DNA of 64,000 nt from JAXGPF01 sp964650945. GTDB lineage: Bacteria > Verrucomicrobiota > Kiritimatiellia > JAAZAB01. A program made the translations under genes and the position numbers. The notes beneath the pieces are model-generated. The model had not been told where the DNA came from, did not search any database, and saw nothing but the letters and a program-made list of their open reading frames with translations. The stretch is taken from the NCBI GenBank assembly GCA_964650945.1, contig CAZYXU010000005.1, forward strand, positions 1-64,000, in the 5' to 3' direction. Below, one piece after another: positions 16,753 through 25,676 of the stretch. Position 1 is the first letter of the stretch; each line of letters begins with the position of its first letter.

Positions 16753-17915
16753 GAATCGGTTTGGATGCGCGGTGGGTTTTCCCGGAGATTTCCGGGATCG
16801 GGGCCTATACCCGGGAATTGCTGCGTCAGTTCGTCCGCCTGGACCGGACGAATGAATATATCCTGTTTTTTCAGGATCCGCAGGTCATGGCGCGCCTGGG
16901 GGCGGAAACCGGCTTCGCCGGCAAATCCAATTTCACGGCGCACCTTTTGCCGTATGGAATATTTTCACCGCGCAACCAGTGGGCTTTGCCGGGCCGGCTG
17001 CGCGCGCTCCGGCTGGACCTGTTTCATTCCCCCAACTACATGATCCCGCTGGCGGCCTTCCCCCGCGGCCGCGCCGGGGCGGTCAAATGCGTGATCACCA
17101 TCCACGACCTGATTCCGCTGCTGTTCCCGGAATTTGCGCCGCGCGCGCGTAAACGCCGGCTTTTTTTCATCTACCGGCGTTTGATGCGCGAGGTGGCGCG
17201 CCGCGCCGACCTGATCATCACCGTCAGCGAGGCCTCGCGCCGGGATATCATGCGCGGCTTGCTGGATGGCGTCAGGCGTCCGCCGGCGGTATCCGTGATC
17301 GGGGAGGGCGTTGCGCCCATGTTCACGCCGCCGGCAGAGCGGCCTGTGCCTACGCCCGGCGCCCCGAAAAAAATATTCTGGGTGGGCCGGCCGGACCCCT
17401 ATAAGAACCTGGCCGGCTTGCTGCGGGCATTTGCGGAACTGCGGCGCCGGGCGGCATTTCCGGTACAATTGAGGCTGGCCGGCGCGTTGGACCCGCGTTA
17501 CCCCGAGGCGCCCGGCCTGGCGCGGGAACTGGGCCTGGCGGATGCGGTGGCCTGGCTGGGATATCTGACGGATGCGCAGTTGCTGGCGGAATACCAGCAG
17601 GCGGATGTATTCGTTTTGCCGTCGCTGTACGAGGGGTTTGGGCTGCCGGTGCTGGAGGCCATGGCCTGCGGTACGCCGGTGGTCTGCGCGAATTGCGCTT
17701 CGCTGCCGGAGGTGGCCGGGGATGCCGCCCTGCAGTTCGCGCCCATGGATCATGCCGGCCTCGGGCGGGCCTTGCAGCGGATGCTGGAGGAGCCGGGCCT
17801 GGCGGCGGAATATTCGGCGCGCGGCCTGGCGCGCGCCCGGCAATTCACCTGGGAGACCACCGCGCGGCGCACCCTGGATGCCTACCGGATGGCCTGCGGC
17901 CGGGGCGGCGCTTGA
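16749..17915 (+). CDS. Family 4-type glycosyltransferase (GT-B), second of pair
   Basis: 388-residue GT-B enzyme beginning MRIGLDARWVFPEISGIGAY, matching the MHICLDIQSAIAQRAGVGRY start of its upstream neighbour. The C-terminal donor-binding part has IFWVGRPDPYKNLAGLLRAF and LPSLYEGFGLPVLEAMACGTPVV. The ATG at 16749 overlaps the upstream stop; the open frame runs back to 16341, but that part is out-of-frame shadow of the first glycosyltransferase. Probably a glycan assembly enzyme made with its neighbour. Confidence 0.9.
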   Translation: MRIGLDARWVFPEISGIGAYTRELLRQFVRLDRTNEYILFFQDPQVMARLGAETGFAGKSNFTAHLLPYGIFSPRNQWALPGRLRALRLDLFHSPNYMIPLAAFPRGRAGAVKCVITIHDLIPLLFPEFAPRARKRRLFFIYRRLMREVARRADLIITVSEASRRDIMRGLLDGVRRPPAVSVIGEGVAPMFTPPAERPVPTPGAPKKIFWVGRPDPYKNLAGLLRAFAELRRRAAFPVQLRLAGALDPRYPEAPGLARELGLADAVAWLGYLTDAQLLAEYQQADVFVLPSLYEGFGLPVLEAMACGTPVVCANCASLPEVAGDAALQFAPMDHAGLGRALQRMLEEPGLAAEYSARGLARARQFTWETTARRTLDAYRMACGRGGA

Positions 17916-17940
17916 CGCTTCCGGAAAATTTTGTTAACCT
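17912..17940 (+). promoter_or_regulatory. Candidate sigma70 promoter upstream of the 18033 gene
   Basis: TTGACG (17912-17917, overlapping the stop codon of the glycosyltransferase) and TAACCT (17935-17940) are 17 bases apart. This gives a leader of about 85 bases before the ATG at 18033. Confidence 0.4.
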
Positions 17941-18032
17941 CCAAAATATATTCAACTGGTGAAATTTTAAGAAATTTTAACATTTGCGCGTTTTTGATTT
18001 TAGAACTCAACCGCAAAATTTGGAGGACTCGC

Positions 18033-18656
18033 ATGAAGAATTTCGGGCATTGCTTGCTGCTGTCTGTTTGCCTGGGCGGAGTGTTGCCGGGGATGGCGAT
18101 GGCCCCGCGCCCCCCGCGGATGCAGGAAACCCTGGTGCTGGTGGTGCCGGCGCGCTTGCGGGTGCTGCAGGCGGCATTTGACTTGCAGCATTTGCGGGGG
18201 GCAACCATGTTCGCGTACCGCGCCGATCCCGGCCGGCCGGCCCCGGACATTTTTCAATGGTCGGCCGGCGCCTGGCAATTGCTGGCCGGCCCCGAGTTTG
18301 CCGCGATCTTGCAGGCGCTGCCGGGGAATGCCCGCGTGGCGCTGGTGGGCGGCGCGGGCGTCCTGCCCGAACAACTGGCCGACGCGGTCGTCAATCTGGC
18401 GCCCAACGTTACACGCCTGGCGACCATCCAGCCGGTTGACATCTTTAATGGATTGGATGAAATCTGCCGCTTCACCCCCCGTGAATGGCAATGGCTGGCA
18501 GGACGATATGAACTTACCCTGACGGATGAAAATGCCGCCCGGCGCGCCTACAATCCCTACGCCGTCCGGCGTTCGGAATTGCCGTTGTCCACAGACGAAT
18601 TTCCCGTGGAGGAAGACGATCTGCCGCCGGCGGCCATGGAATTGCCGGCGGAATGA
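18033..18656 (+). CDS. Secreted protein of unknown function
   Basis: 207-residue protein with a signal peptide (MKNFGHCLLLSVCLGGVLPGMAMA) and no recognised domain. The mature part starts with ETLVLVVPARLRVLQAAFDL and has an alternating hydrophobic pattern that could form an alpha/beta fold, then an acidic tail (TDEFPVEEDDLPPAAMELPAE). GGAGG lies 6 bases before the ATG at 18033. The frame opens at 17931 but the extra residues precede the ribosome site. It is followed, after a separate promoter, by an FHA protein and two lipoproteins, suggesting an envelope role. Confidence 0.65.
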   Translation: MKNFGHCLLLSVCLGGVLPGMAMAPRPPRMQETLVLVVPARLRVLQAAFDLQHLRGATMFAYRADPGRPAPDIFQWSAGAWQLLAGPEFAAILQALPGNARVALVGGAGVLPEQLADAVVNLAPNVTRLATIQPVDIFNGLDEICRFTPREWQWLAGRYELTLTDENAARRAYNPYAVRRSELPLSTDEFPVEEDDLPPAAMELPAE

Positions 18657-18764
18657 TTCCCGGGTCTGCGTCCCTGCGCGCTGTGCCGCGCCGGATATAA
18701 ATTCGCGCCAGAAGCATGCCTGCGTGCAGGCTGGAACGGACGGCAGCTTATTCTGGGAAACTGC

Positions 18765-18792
18765 TGGACACGGCCGCCGGCATTATGATAAT
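18765..18792 (+). promoter_or_regulatory. Candidate sigma70 promoter for the FHA gene
   Basis: TGGACA (18765-18770) and GATAAT (18787-18792) are 16 bases apart; each box matches five of six consensus positions. The expected start is near 18799, about 40 bases before the ATG at 18838. Confidence 0.5.
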
Positions 18793-18837
18793 TTGCCGGC
18801 AATTTCTTGCGCGGTTTGCAGCAGGCCGGCCAGCATC

Positions 18838-20118
18838 ATGGAAAAGCCAACAGCCAATTTATTGATCGTCGCGGGGCCGGATGCCGGGCGGGAATTTACC
18901 GTGGCGGGCGGCGCGTCGCGGCTGGGTCGTTCATCCAGCAACGACATTGTCCTCCAGGACCCGGCCATGTCCCGGTTTCATTGCCGTTTTTTTTTCAAGC
19001 CGGGCGAGGGGCTGTGGGCGGAGGATCTGGGCAGCGCCAATCAGACGTTGTTGAACCAGAAACCCCTGCACGTGGCCCGGGTGCAAGCCGGGGATATTTT
19101 GACCATCGGCGCCACGGAAATCAAGGTCGTCAACGACCAGCCGATGGAGGTGGCGCCGCAAAACCTCTTTGCGGCGCCGCCGCCCACCGTCGCGGCCGGC
19201 GGCGGCAATGGCGCCCGCCCCTGGAGCAAGGGCCTGGCGTTCATCCTGATCCTGGCCGCGGCGGGCCTGGCCTGGTTGTTGTTTGCAAATCGCGGCCGTT
19301 CGCCCCAACCGTTGGCCGCCGGTTCCGCCGCTCCCCAGTCCAATGCTTTGGAAGTCGTTTATGAAAAAGTGCTGGCGAGTCCGGAAAATATCTTCCGCTA
19401 CGCCATGCATTTGCGGGACCATGAATTATCGGTCCAGATAGACGACTTGCTGAACAAGCGGCATGTGGCGGGCACCCAACGCAAGAAGATTGAAGCGGAG
19501 GTGCTGCAGCGCCTGGCGGAAGAAGTGCGGCATTCCGGGTTTTTTGAGCTGCAGAATGAATACAAGGGCCTTTCAACCAATGTCTGGGATCAATGGGATT
19601 TGCGCATTACCATCGGCCGGCGCGCCGGGCGGGTCCGGGTTTTGAATGTGATGGAGCCGGATGCCTTCCGCCGCTTGCGCGAATTGCTGGAGGAGTTCGG
19701 CCAGAATGAACTGGGGCTGGCGGCCCTGGCATTGACGCCGGAAAAACTCCAGGAACTGGCCCGGGCGGCTTTTTTGCTGGGGCGCAGCCTGTATGACCAG
19801 CGCCTGGTTAAAAATGAAAACCTGGCCCTGGCCATCCGCGCGCTGCTGGAGACGGAATGGTATCTGGAAACGATCCAGCCGAAACCGGATTATTATGCGG
19901 ATGCCGTGACCTTGCTGGAGACCGCCAAGCGCGAACTGGATGAAATCGTCAAAAATCATGAGTTTTTAGCGGATCGCGCAATCAAGTTAAAGGATTGGCC
20001 GGAGGCGGCCAATCAGTTGCGGACGATTTGCGACCGCATTCCCGAACGCGCGGATGAGCGGCACGCCCGGGCGCGCCGGCGCCTGATTGACGTGGAACGC
20101 AACCTGAAAAGGAAATAA
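18838..20118 (+). CDS. FHA-domain membrane protein
   Basis: 426-residue protein with an N-terminal forkhead-associated domain (about 1-100). The phosphothreonine-binding elements are LGRSSSNDIVLQDP, MSRFHCRF and LGSANQTLLN. A proline/alanine linker leads to one membrane segment (about 140-158, LAFILILAAAGLAWLLF) and a long helical C-terminal region that is probably periplasmic, with TPR-like spacing in its last 120 residues. The ATG at 18838 is chosen since it starts the FHA fold; the upstream extension to 18526 overlaps another gene. FHA domains read Ser/Thr phosphorylation, but no kinase is in the window. A PEGA lipoprotein follows. Confidence 0.85.
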   Translation: MEKPTANLLIVAGPDAGREFTVAGGASRLGRSSSNDIVLQDPAMSRFHCRFFFKPGEGLWAEDLGSANQTLLNQKPLHVARVQAGDILTIGATEIKVVNDQPMEVAPQNLFAAPPPTVAAGGGNGARPWSKGLAFILILAAAGLAWLLFANRGRSPQPLAAGSAAPQSNALEVVYEKVLASPENIFRYAMHLRDHELSVQIDDLLNKRHVAGTQRKKIEAEVLQRLAEEVRHSGFFELQNEYKGLSTNVWDQWDLRITIGRRAGRVRVLNVMEPDAFRRLRELLEEFGQNELGLAALALTPEKLQELARAAFLLGRSLYDQRLVKNENLALAIRALLETEWYLETIQPKPDYYADAVTLLETAKRELDEIVKNHEFLADRAIKLKDWPEAANQLRTICDRIPERADERHARARRRLIDVERNLKRK

Positions 20119-20174
20119 ATCTTTCGACGCCACGGCCTGAAAAATCGGCTGAGCGTTTTTTTGGGCGGTTGATC

Positions 20175-21557
20175 ATGATGCAGCGACTAATTCAAACAAG
20201 GTGCGCCGGCCGGGCCATGCTTCCCGGGCTGTTTGTTGCCGGCCTGCTGGGCGGTCTGCTGGCGGGATGTCAGCCCCCGCGCCCGGATGACACGGCGCGC
20301 CCCTGCCAGATATATGTCACCTCCGAGCCGGCCGGCGCGGCGCTGACCATCGACGGCGCCATGCTTTCGCCCACGCCGGTGACTTTGCAGGTCCGGCCCG
20401 GCGAGCATCTGGTGATTGCACGCAAGCCGGGTTATGAAGAGGCCCGGGTCACCATCACCGCCCGCGCCGGCGAGCGCATCCCGGTGGAGCTGAAATTGGA
20501 ACCGTTGCGGGGCTTGTTGCTGGTGCATTCCCGGCCGGAAGGCGCCGATGTGGAAATGAACAATGTGAATTACGGGAAAACCCCGCTGCTGTTGCCGAAT
20601 TTTCCGCTGGGCCGCCATCAATTCCGGTTCAGCGCCCCGGGTTATCTGCCCAAGGTGCAGGAAGTGGAAGTGCCGGACCGCACCCCCGTGCTGGCCATGG
20701 CGCGCCTGGATTCGGATGCGGCGCGCTTGAGCGTTGAATCCAAGCCGCCGGGCGCGCAGGTGATTCTGAACGGCGCGGAATTGGGTCAAACCCCCTGCCG
20801 GCAGCCGCGCCTGGCGGCGGGCAAGCATGTGCTGGAACTGGCGCTGGCCGGCTATAATCCCTATCGCGAAGAATTCAGCGTGAAGGCCGGGGTGGAACAC
20901 AAGGTGAATGTCACCCTGACGCCGCTCCCCGGCAGCCTGGCAGTGCAGACCGTGCCCACCGGGGCGCGGATTTATCTGAACAGCCAATACCGCGGCGATG
21001 CGCCCTTCGCCACCAATGGCCTGCCGCCCGGCCAATACGTGGTGCGCGCGGAATTGCGCGGGTATGCGCCGGCGCAATCTACCAATACCCTGGTCCTGGG
21101 CGGGGAGTTGCTGGTGGAGTTCAACCTGGAACGCAACAGCGGCACGATCCTGGTTTCCACCGAGCCGCCCGGGGTGACGGTGTTTTTAAACGGTGAAAAT
21201 CGCGGCGCCACCGCGCCGCGCGGCACGGAGCGCATATCCGAACAGATGGCTCTGGATTTTGTCCCGGCCGGCCGGCAGACGCTCCAATTGACCCGCCAGG
21301 GATATTACGACGTGACCCACACCCGCATGATCGCGGCCGGCCAAACCGAAATCATCCATGAAAAAATGCGCCTCCGGCCCGTGGAATTCGTGCCGACCAC
21401 CATCATCCGCACCGGACAGGGGCCGGCCTTCACCTTCCGCGGGATCATCCGTGAGCGCTTCAGCAATGGCGACATCAAGCTGGAAATCGAGCCGGGCATC
21501 TTCAAAACCTTCCGCGCCGCGGAAATCCTGGAAGTTGCGCCGATTGAAACCCCGTGA
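20175..21557 (+). CDS. Lipoprotein with five PEGA repeats
   Basis: Exported lipoprotein: the signal sequence ends in the lipobox LLAGC (about residue 33). Five PEGA-type repeats follow, beginning near CQIYVTSEPAGAALTIDG, GLLLVHSRPEGADVEMNN, RLSVESKPPGAQVILNG, SLAVQTVPTGARIYLN and TILVSTEPPGVTVFLNG, each with the GYxP/GYxEA-type turn. A short C-terminal domain (about 410-460) ends it. PEGA repeats are surface or periplasmic beta modules; their ligand is usually unknown. The ATG at 20175 is used; a TTG at 20169 and an ATG at 20178 are alternatives. It is paired with the FHA protein upstream. Confidence 0.88.
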   Translation: MMQRLIQTRCAGRAMLPGLFVAGLLGGLLAGCQPPRPDDTARPCQIYVTSEPAGAALTIDGAMLSPTPVTLQVRPGEHLVIARKPGYEEARVTITARAGERIPVELKLEPLRGLLLVHSRPEGADVEMNNVNYGKTPLLLPNFPLGRHQFRFSAPGYLPKVQEVEVPDRTPVLAMARLDSDAARLSVESKPPGAQVILNGAELGQTPCRQPRLAAGKHVLELALAGYNPYREEFSVKAGVEHKVNVTLTPLPGSLAVQTVPTGARIYLNSQYRGDAPFATNGLPPGQYVVRAELRGYAPAQSTNTLVLGGELLVEFNLERNSGTILVSTEPPGVTVFLNGENRGATAPRGTERISEQMALDFVPAGRQTLQLTRQGYYDVTHTRMIAAGQTEIIHEKMRLRPVEFVPTTIIRTGQGPAFTFRGIIRERFSNGDIKLEIEPGIFKTFRAAEILEVAPIETP

Positions 21558-21562
21558 GTCTG

Positions 21563-21601
21563 GCCGCGCCGGCGCGCGGCTGCCGGCCCGGCTTGGTTTT
21601 T
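21563..21601 (+). terminator. Candidate terminator after the PEGA lipoprotein gene
   Basis: GCCGCG/CGCGGC (21563-21568 with 21575-21580) and a second short stem GCCG/CGGC (21582-21592) are followed by TTGG and five T at 21597-21601. It lies between convergent genes and could end the + strand envelope transcript. Confidence 0.4.
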
Positions 21602-22757
21602 ACAGGTCCCGGCAAAAAGAAATAAAAAGATTGCCCTGGCGGACCAGCGGCTGGGTGACGTGCTTGGGTTCAGCGCCGTTGTGGAAGACCACCGTGTAAC
21701 TCTCCAGGTCAGCGGGGCAGGGCACACGGGCAATGGCCAGCCAGCGCGGCAGCGTTTCCCAGCGCCGGGTGTCCGGCGCTTCCATGGCGAACAGGATGAA
21801 GCGCACCAGTTCGCCCAGGCCTTCGTTTTGTCCTTCCAGGGAGCGGGCAATGGTTTCCTTGGCGGCGATGCGCGCGGCATCCTTCGCCATTTGAATGGCG
21901 GCCAGGCGGGCCTTGGTGGCCGCCAACAGGCGGGCCGTGTTGTCAAAAATCCGGGCCTGCCCCAGCCGCTTCCCGCCGGCGAATATTTCCACGGCCGGCG
22001 CGGATTCGCCGTCCGCGCCATCCCACTCGTCGCCGGGCGGCATGCGGCCCAGCGCGACAAAAACCACCAATTCCGTCCCCGCGACCGCGGGCGGCGGGGC
22101 GTTGGTGTCGCTGATGATCCGGCCGCTGTCCGGATCCAGTTTGAAATCCTCCAGTTGTTCGCTGGCGGCCCGGTACTGAATGGCGGCGTTGCCGGGATCG
22201 TCGATCAAGGCCAGGCAGAGCCCGGCGATGTAGCGGCTGTAGGGCATGTCGGGAAAGTCGTCGCGGTCTTCCAGGCGCTGGATGATGTTGCGGGCGCAGA
22301 TGGCGGCGTAATCCCAGTTCTGCTGCGCCAGATAGTTTTTGGCGAGAAAGGCATACAACAGCGTCATTTCAAACGGCGCGCCGCGGAAGGCCAACGCCCG
22401 GTCGTTGCTGACCAGGCTGACCGCGCCCTGGCTGACACTGTAAGTTTGCAGCCACGCCTCACGGTCGGCGGCGCGGCGCCAGTCGTCGGAGCTGCCGTCG
22501 TATTTCCGCAGGATGTGACGGATCATGCCGCGCTCCATCAGAAAGAGCACTTCATCCTTGTCCTCCTGGGGGATTTCCGCAAGCTGCTGTTCCGCCGCCT
22601 CCGCGCCGCCGGCGTAAAAATCGGCGCGCGCCTGCTGCAGGGGCGGGGTTTTACAGCCCGCCAGCAGGATGAGCCCCGCCATGCAAAACCAGCCCGCGCG
22701 CCGGGCGCCGGCTGCGAACTGGCTGGCGTAGCCATGCGCCTGGCGGGACTGCTTCAT
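21600..22757 (-). CDS. COG3014-like lipoprotein
   Basis: Lipoprotein of about 385 residues; the lipobox is LILLAGC (about residue 35 after the ATG at 22757). The mature part is helical with TPR-like spacing (LLYAFLAKNYLAQQNWDYAAICARN) and then a beta-rich region with GTELVVFVALGRMPP. This architecture matches the COG3014 family of uncharacterised lipoproteins that pair with LpoB-like proteins. The frame allows a GTG at 22775 overlapping the upstream stop, but the ATG at 22757 has TTGAGG six bases before it. It converges on the PEGA gene. Confidence 0.72.
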   Translation of the reverse strand: MKQSRQAHGYASQFAAGARRAGWFCMAGLILLAGCKTPPLQQARADFYAGGAEAAEQQLAEIPQEDKDEVLFLMERGMIRHILRKYDGSSDDWRRAADREAWLQTYSVSQGAVSLVSNDRALAFRGAPFEMTLLYAFLAKNYLAQQNWDYAAICARNIIQRLEDRDDFPDMPYSRYIAGLCLALIDDPGNAAIQYRAASEQLEDFKLDPDSGRIISDTNAPPPAVAGTELVVFVALGRMPPGDEWDGADGESAPAVEIFAGGKRLGQARIFDNTARLLAATKARLAAIQMAKDAARIAAKETIARSLEGQNEGLGELVRFILFAMEAPDTRRWETLPRWLAIARVPCPADLESYTVVFHNGAEPKHVTQPLVRQGNLFISFCRDL

Positions 22758-22771
22758 AAATGGCCTCAATG

Positions 22772-23410
22772 TCACCAGCCGATCAGAGGCTTGCTGGCCT
22801 GGCGCGCGAATTCCTTGGTGGTGGACCAGACAATCAACCCGGATTCGAGGTCGGTGACATCCATGGTCAACTGGTAGTACATCAGTTCCGTTTTGGAGAC
22901 CCGCACCTGTTTGCCGGAGCGTTTCTCCATTTCCACCAGCGCGCCGGTGAGCATGTATTTCGCGCCGGTTTGGCGGCCGATGGCCACGCGGGATTCGTCG
23001 GTGGCCTGCGCAGCCTGGTAGCCTTGTTCCTTCAGCAACTGGTCGCGCCGGGCTTCGTTGACGAATTGCACGCGCGAACTGCGCAGCAGGGTGGTCTTGA
23101 TGCGGTCGGTCAGGGCCTGTGTATCCACAAAGGTGGTGGTGCGCGGCTGGATGCCGTAAATGATCATCACCGGGTTGCCGGATTGCTCCTGGATGAACGG
23201 GCTGGCGGCCAGTTCGTCGGCGACTTCCTGGCTCAACTTACGCAGGTCCTGGGCGCCGTAACGGGCATCCAGCGTGGGCATATCCTCGACATCGGTATCG
23301 GCGACTTTCATGCGGAACATGGCGCAGCCGGTCAGGGTGGTCATACCGGCAGCCATCGCCAGCGTCAGCAACAGACTGGTTGATTGGTGCATCTTTTTCA
23401 TTCGCTTCAT
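22772..23410 (-). CDS. lpoB: LpoB-like penicillin-binding protein activator lipoprotein
   Basis: 212-residue lipoprotein with lipobox TLTGC (about residue 29). The mature domain fits the LpoB family: DLRKLSQEVADELAASPF, the central YGIQPRTTTFVDTQALTDRIKTTLL, VQFVNEARRDQLLKEQGYQ, TGAKYMLTGALVEM and a C-terminal LMYYQLTMDVTDLESGLIVW. In Enterobacteria LpoB activates PBP1b from the outer membrane; whether the same holds here is inference. It is the first gene of a two-gene - strand unit with the COG3014-like lipoprotein. An in-frame ATG at 23398 (MKKMHQ) would also be possible. Confidence 0.82.
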   Translation of the reverse strand: MKRMKKMHQSTSLLLTLAMAAGMTTLTGCAMFRMKVADTDVEDMPTLDARYGAQDLRKLSQEVADELAASPFIQEQSGNPVMIIYGIQPRTTTFVDTQALTDRIKTTLLRSSRVQFVNEARRDQLLKEQGYQAAQATDESRVAIGRQTGAKYMLTGALVEMEKRSGKQVRVSKTELMYYQLTMDVTDLESGLIVWSTTKEFARQASKPLIGW

Positions 23411-23466
23411 CCCTGGTGTTGTTGGCGCGCATGACTGGCGCGCTTTACGTTAAACTGATACAGCAA

Positions 23467-23495
23467 TTTTTAAATCAACGCTTGAGAAAAGTCAA
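23467..23495 (-). promoter_or_regulatory. Candidate promoter for the lpoB unit
   Basis: On the minus strand TTGACT (23495-23490) and TAAAAA (23472-23467) are 17 bases apart, in an AT-rich patch that stands out from its surroundings. The leader would be about 50 bases. Confidence 0.4.
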
Positions 23496-23600
23496 GCAGG
23501 AAGCGCCCGGCCGCAGGCAGCCGGCATACATCTTTGCTCCGGTGTATGCGGCGAAGCACAGCTTTTTTAAATGCGGCGGTCCCACCCGGATAGGCCAAGC

Positions 23601-23629
23601 TTGACGCCGCTTGCCGTGTGCGGCATACT
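23601..23629 (+). promoter_or_regulatory. Candidate sigma70 promoter for the CocE/NonD hydrolase gene
   Basis: TTGACG (23601-23606) and CATACT (23624-23629) are 17 bases apart. Transcription would begin near 23636, about 50 bases before the ATG at 23687. Confidence 0.5.
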
Positions 23630-23686
23630 GGCCAGGGATGGTGTTCATCCGCCGGCTTGGATTGGGAACTGATGGGAGCTTTGAAA

Positions 23687-25294
23687 ATGCAATGCGGCGC
23701 GGCAGACGTCGCCATGCGCGACGGCATACGGCTTTACACGGCCTGGGCCGTGCCGGAAGCCGGCGGGCGTTTTCCGGTGATTTTCATGCGGACGCCCTAC
23801 GCGCCGGCGCCGGACGCGGACTACCTGGGGCGGCTGTTCGGTGACACCGCTTTTCCGGACGCCGGCTATGCCGTCGTTTGCCAGCATTGCCGCGGGACCG
23901 GCGGCAGCGCCGGCGTGATGGTGCCGTATGTCAATGAACGGCGGGACGGGCTGGAAACGCTGGCGTGGATCAGGCGGCAGGATTTTTACAACGGCGAGAT
24001 CTTCCTGCACGGCAGCAGTTATTCGGCGTCGGTCCATTACATGTATCTCGACACCCGGCCGGCGGACATCCGGGGGGCGGTCCTGGCCGTGCAGGCTTGC
24101 AACCGGTACCACATCGTTTACAAGAACGGCTTTTTGAAGCATTCGCTGCACACGCGCTGGTTGGCGAACCTCTACAAAAAAACCCTCGGCTTGCCCGACA
24201 GCGAAAAATTCGATTACCTGAAATTCTGCGCGATCCGTCCGCAGACCGCGATCATGCCGACCCTGTTCGGGCACGATCTGCCGTCTTACACGGAAATGCT
24301 CCGCCACCCGCGCGAGGATGATGTTTACTGGCGTACGGCGCCGGGAATCGGGGACGGCTACCAGGCCGTGCGCAGCTCGGACATCCCGATCCTGTTCATC
24401 GGCGGCTGGTATGACATCTATGTCAAGGGCATGCTCGAGATGTGGGATAGTCTCCCGCCGGCGGCCGCGGCAAAATCGGCCATGATCATGGGCCCCTGGG
24501 AACACTCCGGCAAGGTCAAGCCGGAATGGGGCTTCCCCTGTCCCGGCGCGGAAGCCGCCGAGGATCGCGTCCGGATGGTGTTAAACTGGTTTGACCACAT
24601 CCGCCGCGGCGCGCCGCTGGAATTCGCGGAACAAGGCAAGCTGCGCTATTACGTCATGGGCGGCGGCGGGTGGCGGTCAGCCGCACGCATCCCCGACGAA
24701 GGCGAACCCCGGGAGTTTTACCTGGCGGGCGGAAGCCGGTTGACCGCCCGGCCGCCGGCCCCTGGCGCGGTTTCCTTTGAGTACGATCCGGCGCGCCCGG
24801 CGGCGTTCCGGCATGGGGCGCACGGCTTCGCCGAGCCCTTTGGCGGTTTCGGGAAACAGGATCCGCCGAACTTCCGCCCGGATGTGGCAAGTTTCATCAG
24901 CCCGGCCAGCGCCGCCGGTTTTACCAGCGCCGGCGCAGCGACGGTCGCGCTTGAAGTGCGGTCGAACTGTCCGGACACGGCGTTTTACGTCCGGCTCTGC
25001 GCGGTCAAGGGCAGCGCGGCCTGGGTGATCTCCGATTCGATCGCATCGTTGTGTTATGAGTTGGGCGAATACCGCCCGGGCGCGCAAGTTACTCTCCGTT
25101 TCAAGCTCGATCCGGTGCCCTGGCGTTTTGAGCCGGGCGACCGGCTGCGCCTCGATGTTTCCTCATCCAATTACCCGACTTTCGCGGTACACACCAATAC
25201 CCGCGGCCCCTGGGCGGAACAGACCGCCATGCGTCCGGCGGTCAATACCGTGGTTTTCGGGAATTCAAAGGTGATCCTGCCTGTGCAAAGCTGA
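23687..25294 (+). CDS. CocE/NonD-type alpha/beta hydrolase (S15 peptidase-like)
   Basis: 535-residue hydrolase of the X-Pro dipeptidyl-peptidase/cocaine-esterase family. The alpha/beta hydrolase part (about 1-310) has FPVIFMRTPY, the oxyanion-side CRGTGGS, the nucleophile elbow HGSSYSAS (about S111), and the later acid and histidine regions GGWYDIYVKG and GPWEHSGK. A C-terminal jelly-roll domain follows (about 320-535), as in PepX_C, with LRLDVSSSNYPTF. No signal peptide is seen. The ATG at 23687 is chosen for GGGAG eight bases upstream; the frame opens at 23618. Natural substrates could be acyl esters, amides or X-Pro peptides. Confidence 0.85.
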   Translation: MQCGAADVAMRDGIRLYTAWAVPEAGGRFPVIFMRTPYAPAPDADYLGRLFGDTAFPDAGYAVVCQHCRGTGGSAGVMVPYVNERRDGLETLAWIRRQDFYNGEIFLHGSSYSASVHYMYLDTRPADIRGAVLAVQACNRYHIVYKNGFLKHSLHTRWLANLYKKTLGLPDSEKFDYLKFCAIRPQTAIMPTLFGHDLPSYTEMLRHPREDDVYWRTAPGIGDGYQAVRSSDIPILFIGGWYDIYVKGMLEMWDSLPPAAAAKSAMIMGPWEHSGKVKPEWGFPCPGAEAAEDRVRMVLNWFDHIRRGAPLEFAEQGKLRYYVMGGGGWRSAARIPDEGEPREFYLAGGSRLTARPPAPGAVSFEYDPARPAAFRHGAHGFAEPFGGFGKQDPPNFRPDVASFISPASAAGFTSAGAATVALEVRSNCPDTAFYVRLCAVKGSAAWVISDSIASLCYELGEYRPGAQVTLRFKLDPVPWRFEPGDRLRLDVSSSNYPTFAVHTNTRGPWAEQTAMRPAVNTVVFGNSKVILPVQS

Positions 25295-25324
25295 TGTTCC
25301 GGCTTTGCCTTTTGCAGGCGGCAA

Positions 25325-25353
25325 TTGACAAACGGCGCTGGATACGCTATTAA
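25325..25353 (+). promoter_or_regulatory. Strong candidate sigma70 promoter of the gatCAB operon
   Basis: A perfect TTGACA (25325-25330) and TATTAA (25348-25353) are separated by 17 bases. The predicted start is near 25360, so the ATG at 25361 would be almost leaderless and the ATG at 25376 would have a very short leader. Confidence 0.6.
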
Positions 25354-25360
25354 ATGCAAT

Positions 25361-25669
25361 ATGAAAGAGAACCAAATGGCCCCGGATGGGCGGACGCTGA
25401 TTGATGTGCCCTACGTGGCGCGGCTCGCGCGCCTGGCGCTGACCCCCGCGGAAACCCGGCTGTTCCAGCAGCAGTTGGAGCAGGTGGTGGGGTACATGCG
25501 CGATTTGGCGGAATTGGATGTGACGGGCGTGGATGCCGTGGCGAATACGCAGACCCTGCGCAATGTCCTGCGTCCGGATGTGCCGCGCCCGGGACTGGCG
25601 CGGGAGACGGTGCTGGCCAATGCCCCGCGCCATGACGACGAGCAGTTTATTGTGCCGAAAATCATTTAG
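25361..25669 (+). CDS. gatC: Asp-tRNA(Asn)/Glu-tRNA(Gln) amidotransferase subunit C
   Basis: Small scaffolding subunit that stabilises GatA in the GatCAB complex, which converts misacylated Glu-tRNA-Gln (and/or Asp-tRNA-Asn). From the ATG at 25361 it is 102 residues. VPYVARLARLALTPAETRLFQQQLEQVVGYM is the typical GatC helical start, and LRPDVPRP is the conserved loop. The ATG at 25376 is an alternative; the TTG at 25325 is inside the promoter and rejected. It lies 7 bases before gatA. Presence of GatCAB implies an indirect route for Gln-tRNA or Asn-tRNA in this organism. Confidence 0.93.
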   Translation: MKENQMAPDGRTLIDVPYVARLARLALTPAETRLFQQQLEQVVGYMRDLAELDVTGVDAVANTQTLRNVLRPDVPRPGLARETVLANAPRHDDEQFIVPKII

Positions 25670-25676
25670 GGATGCC

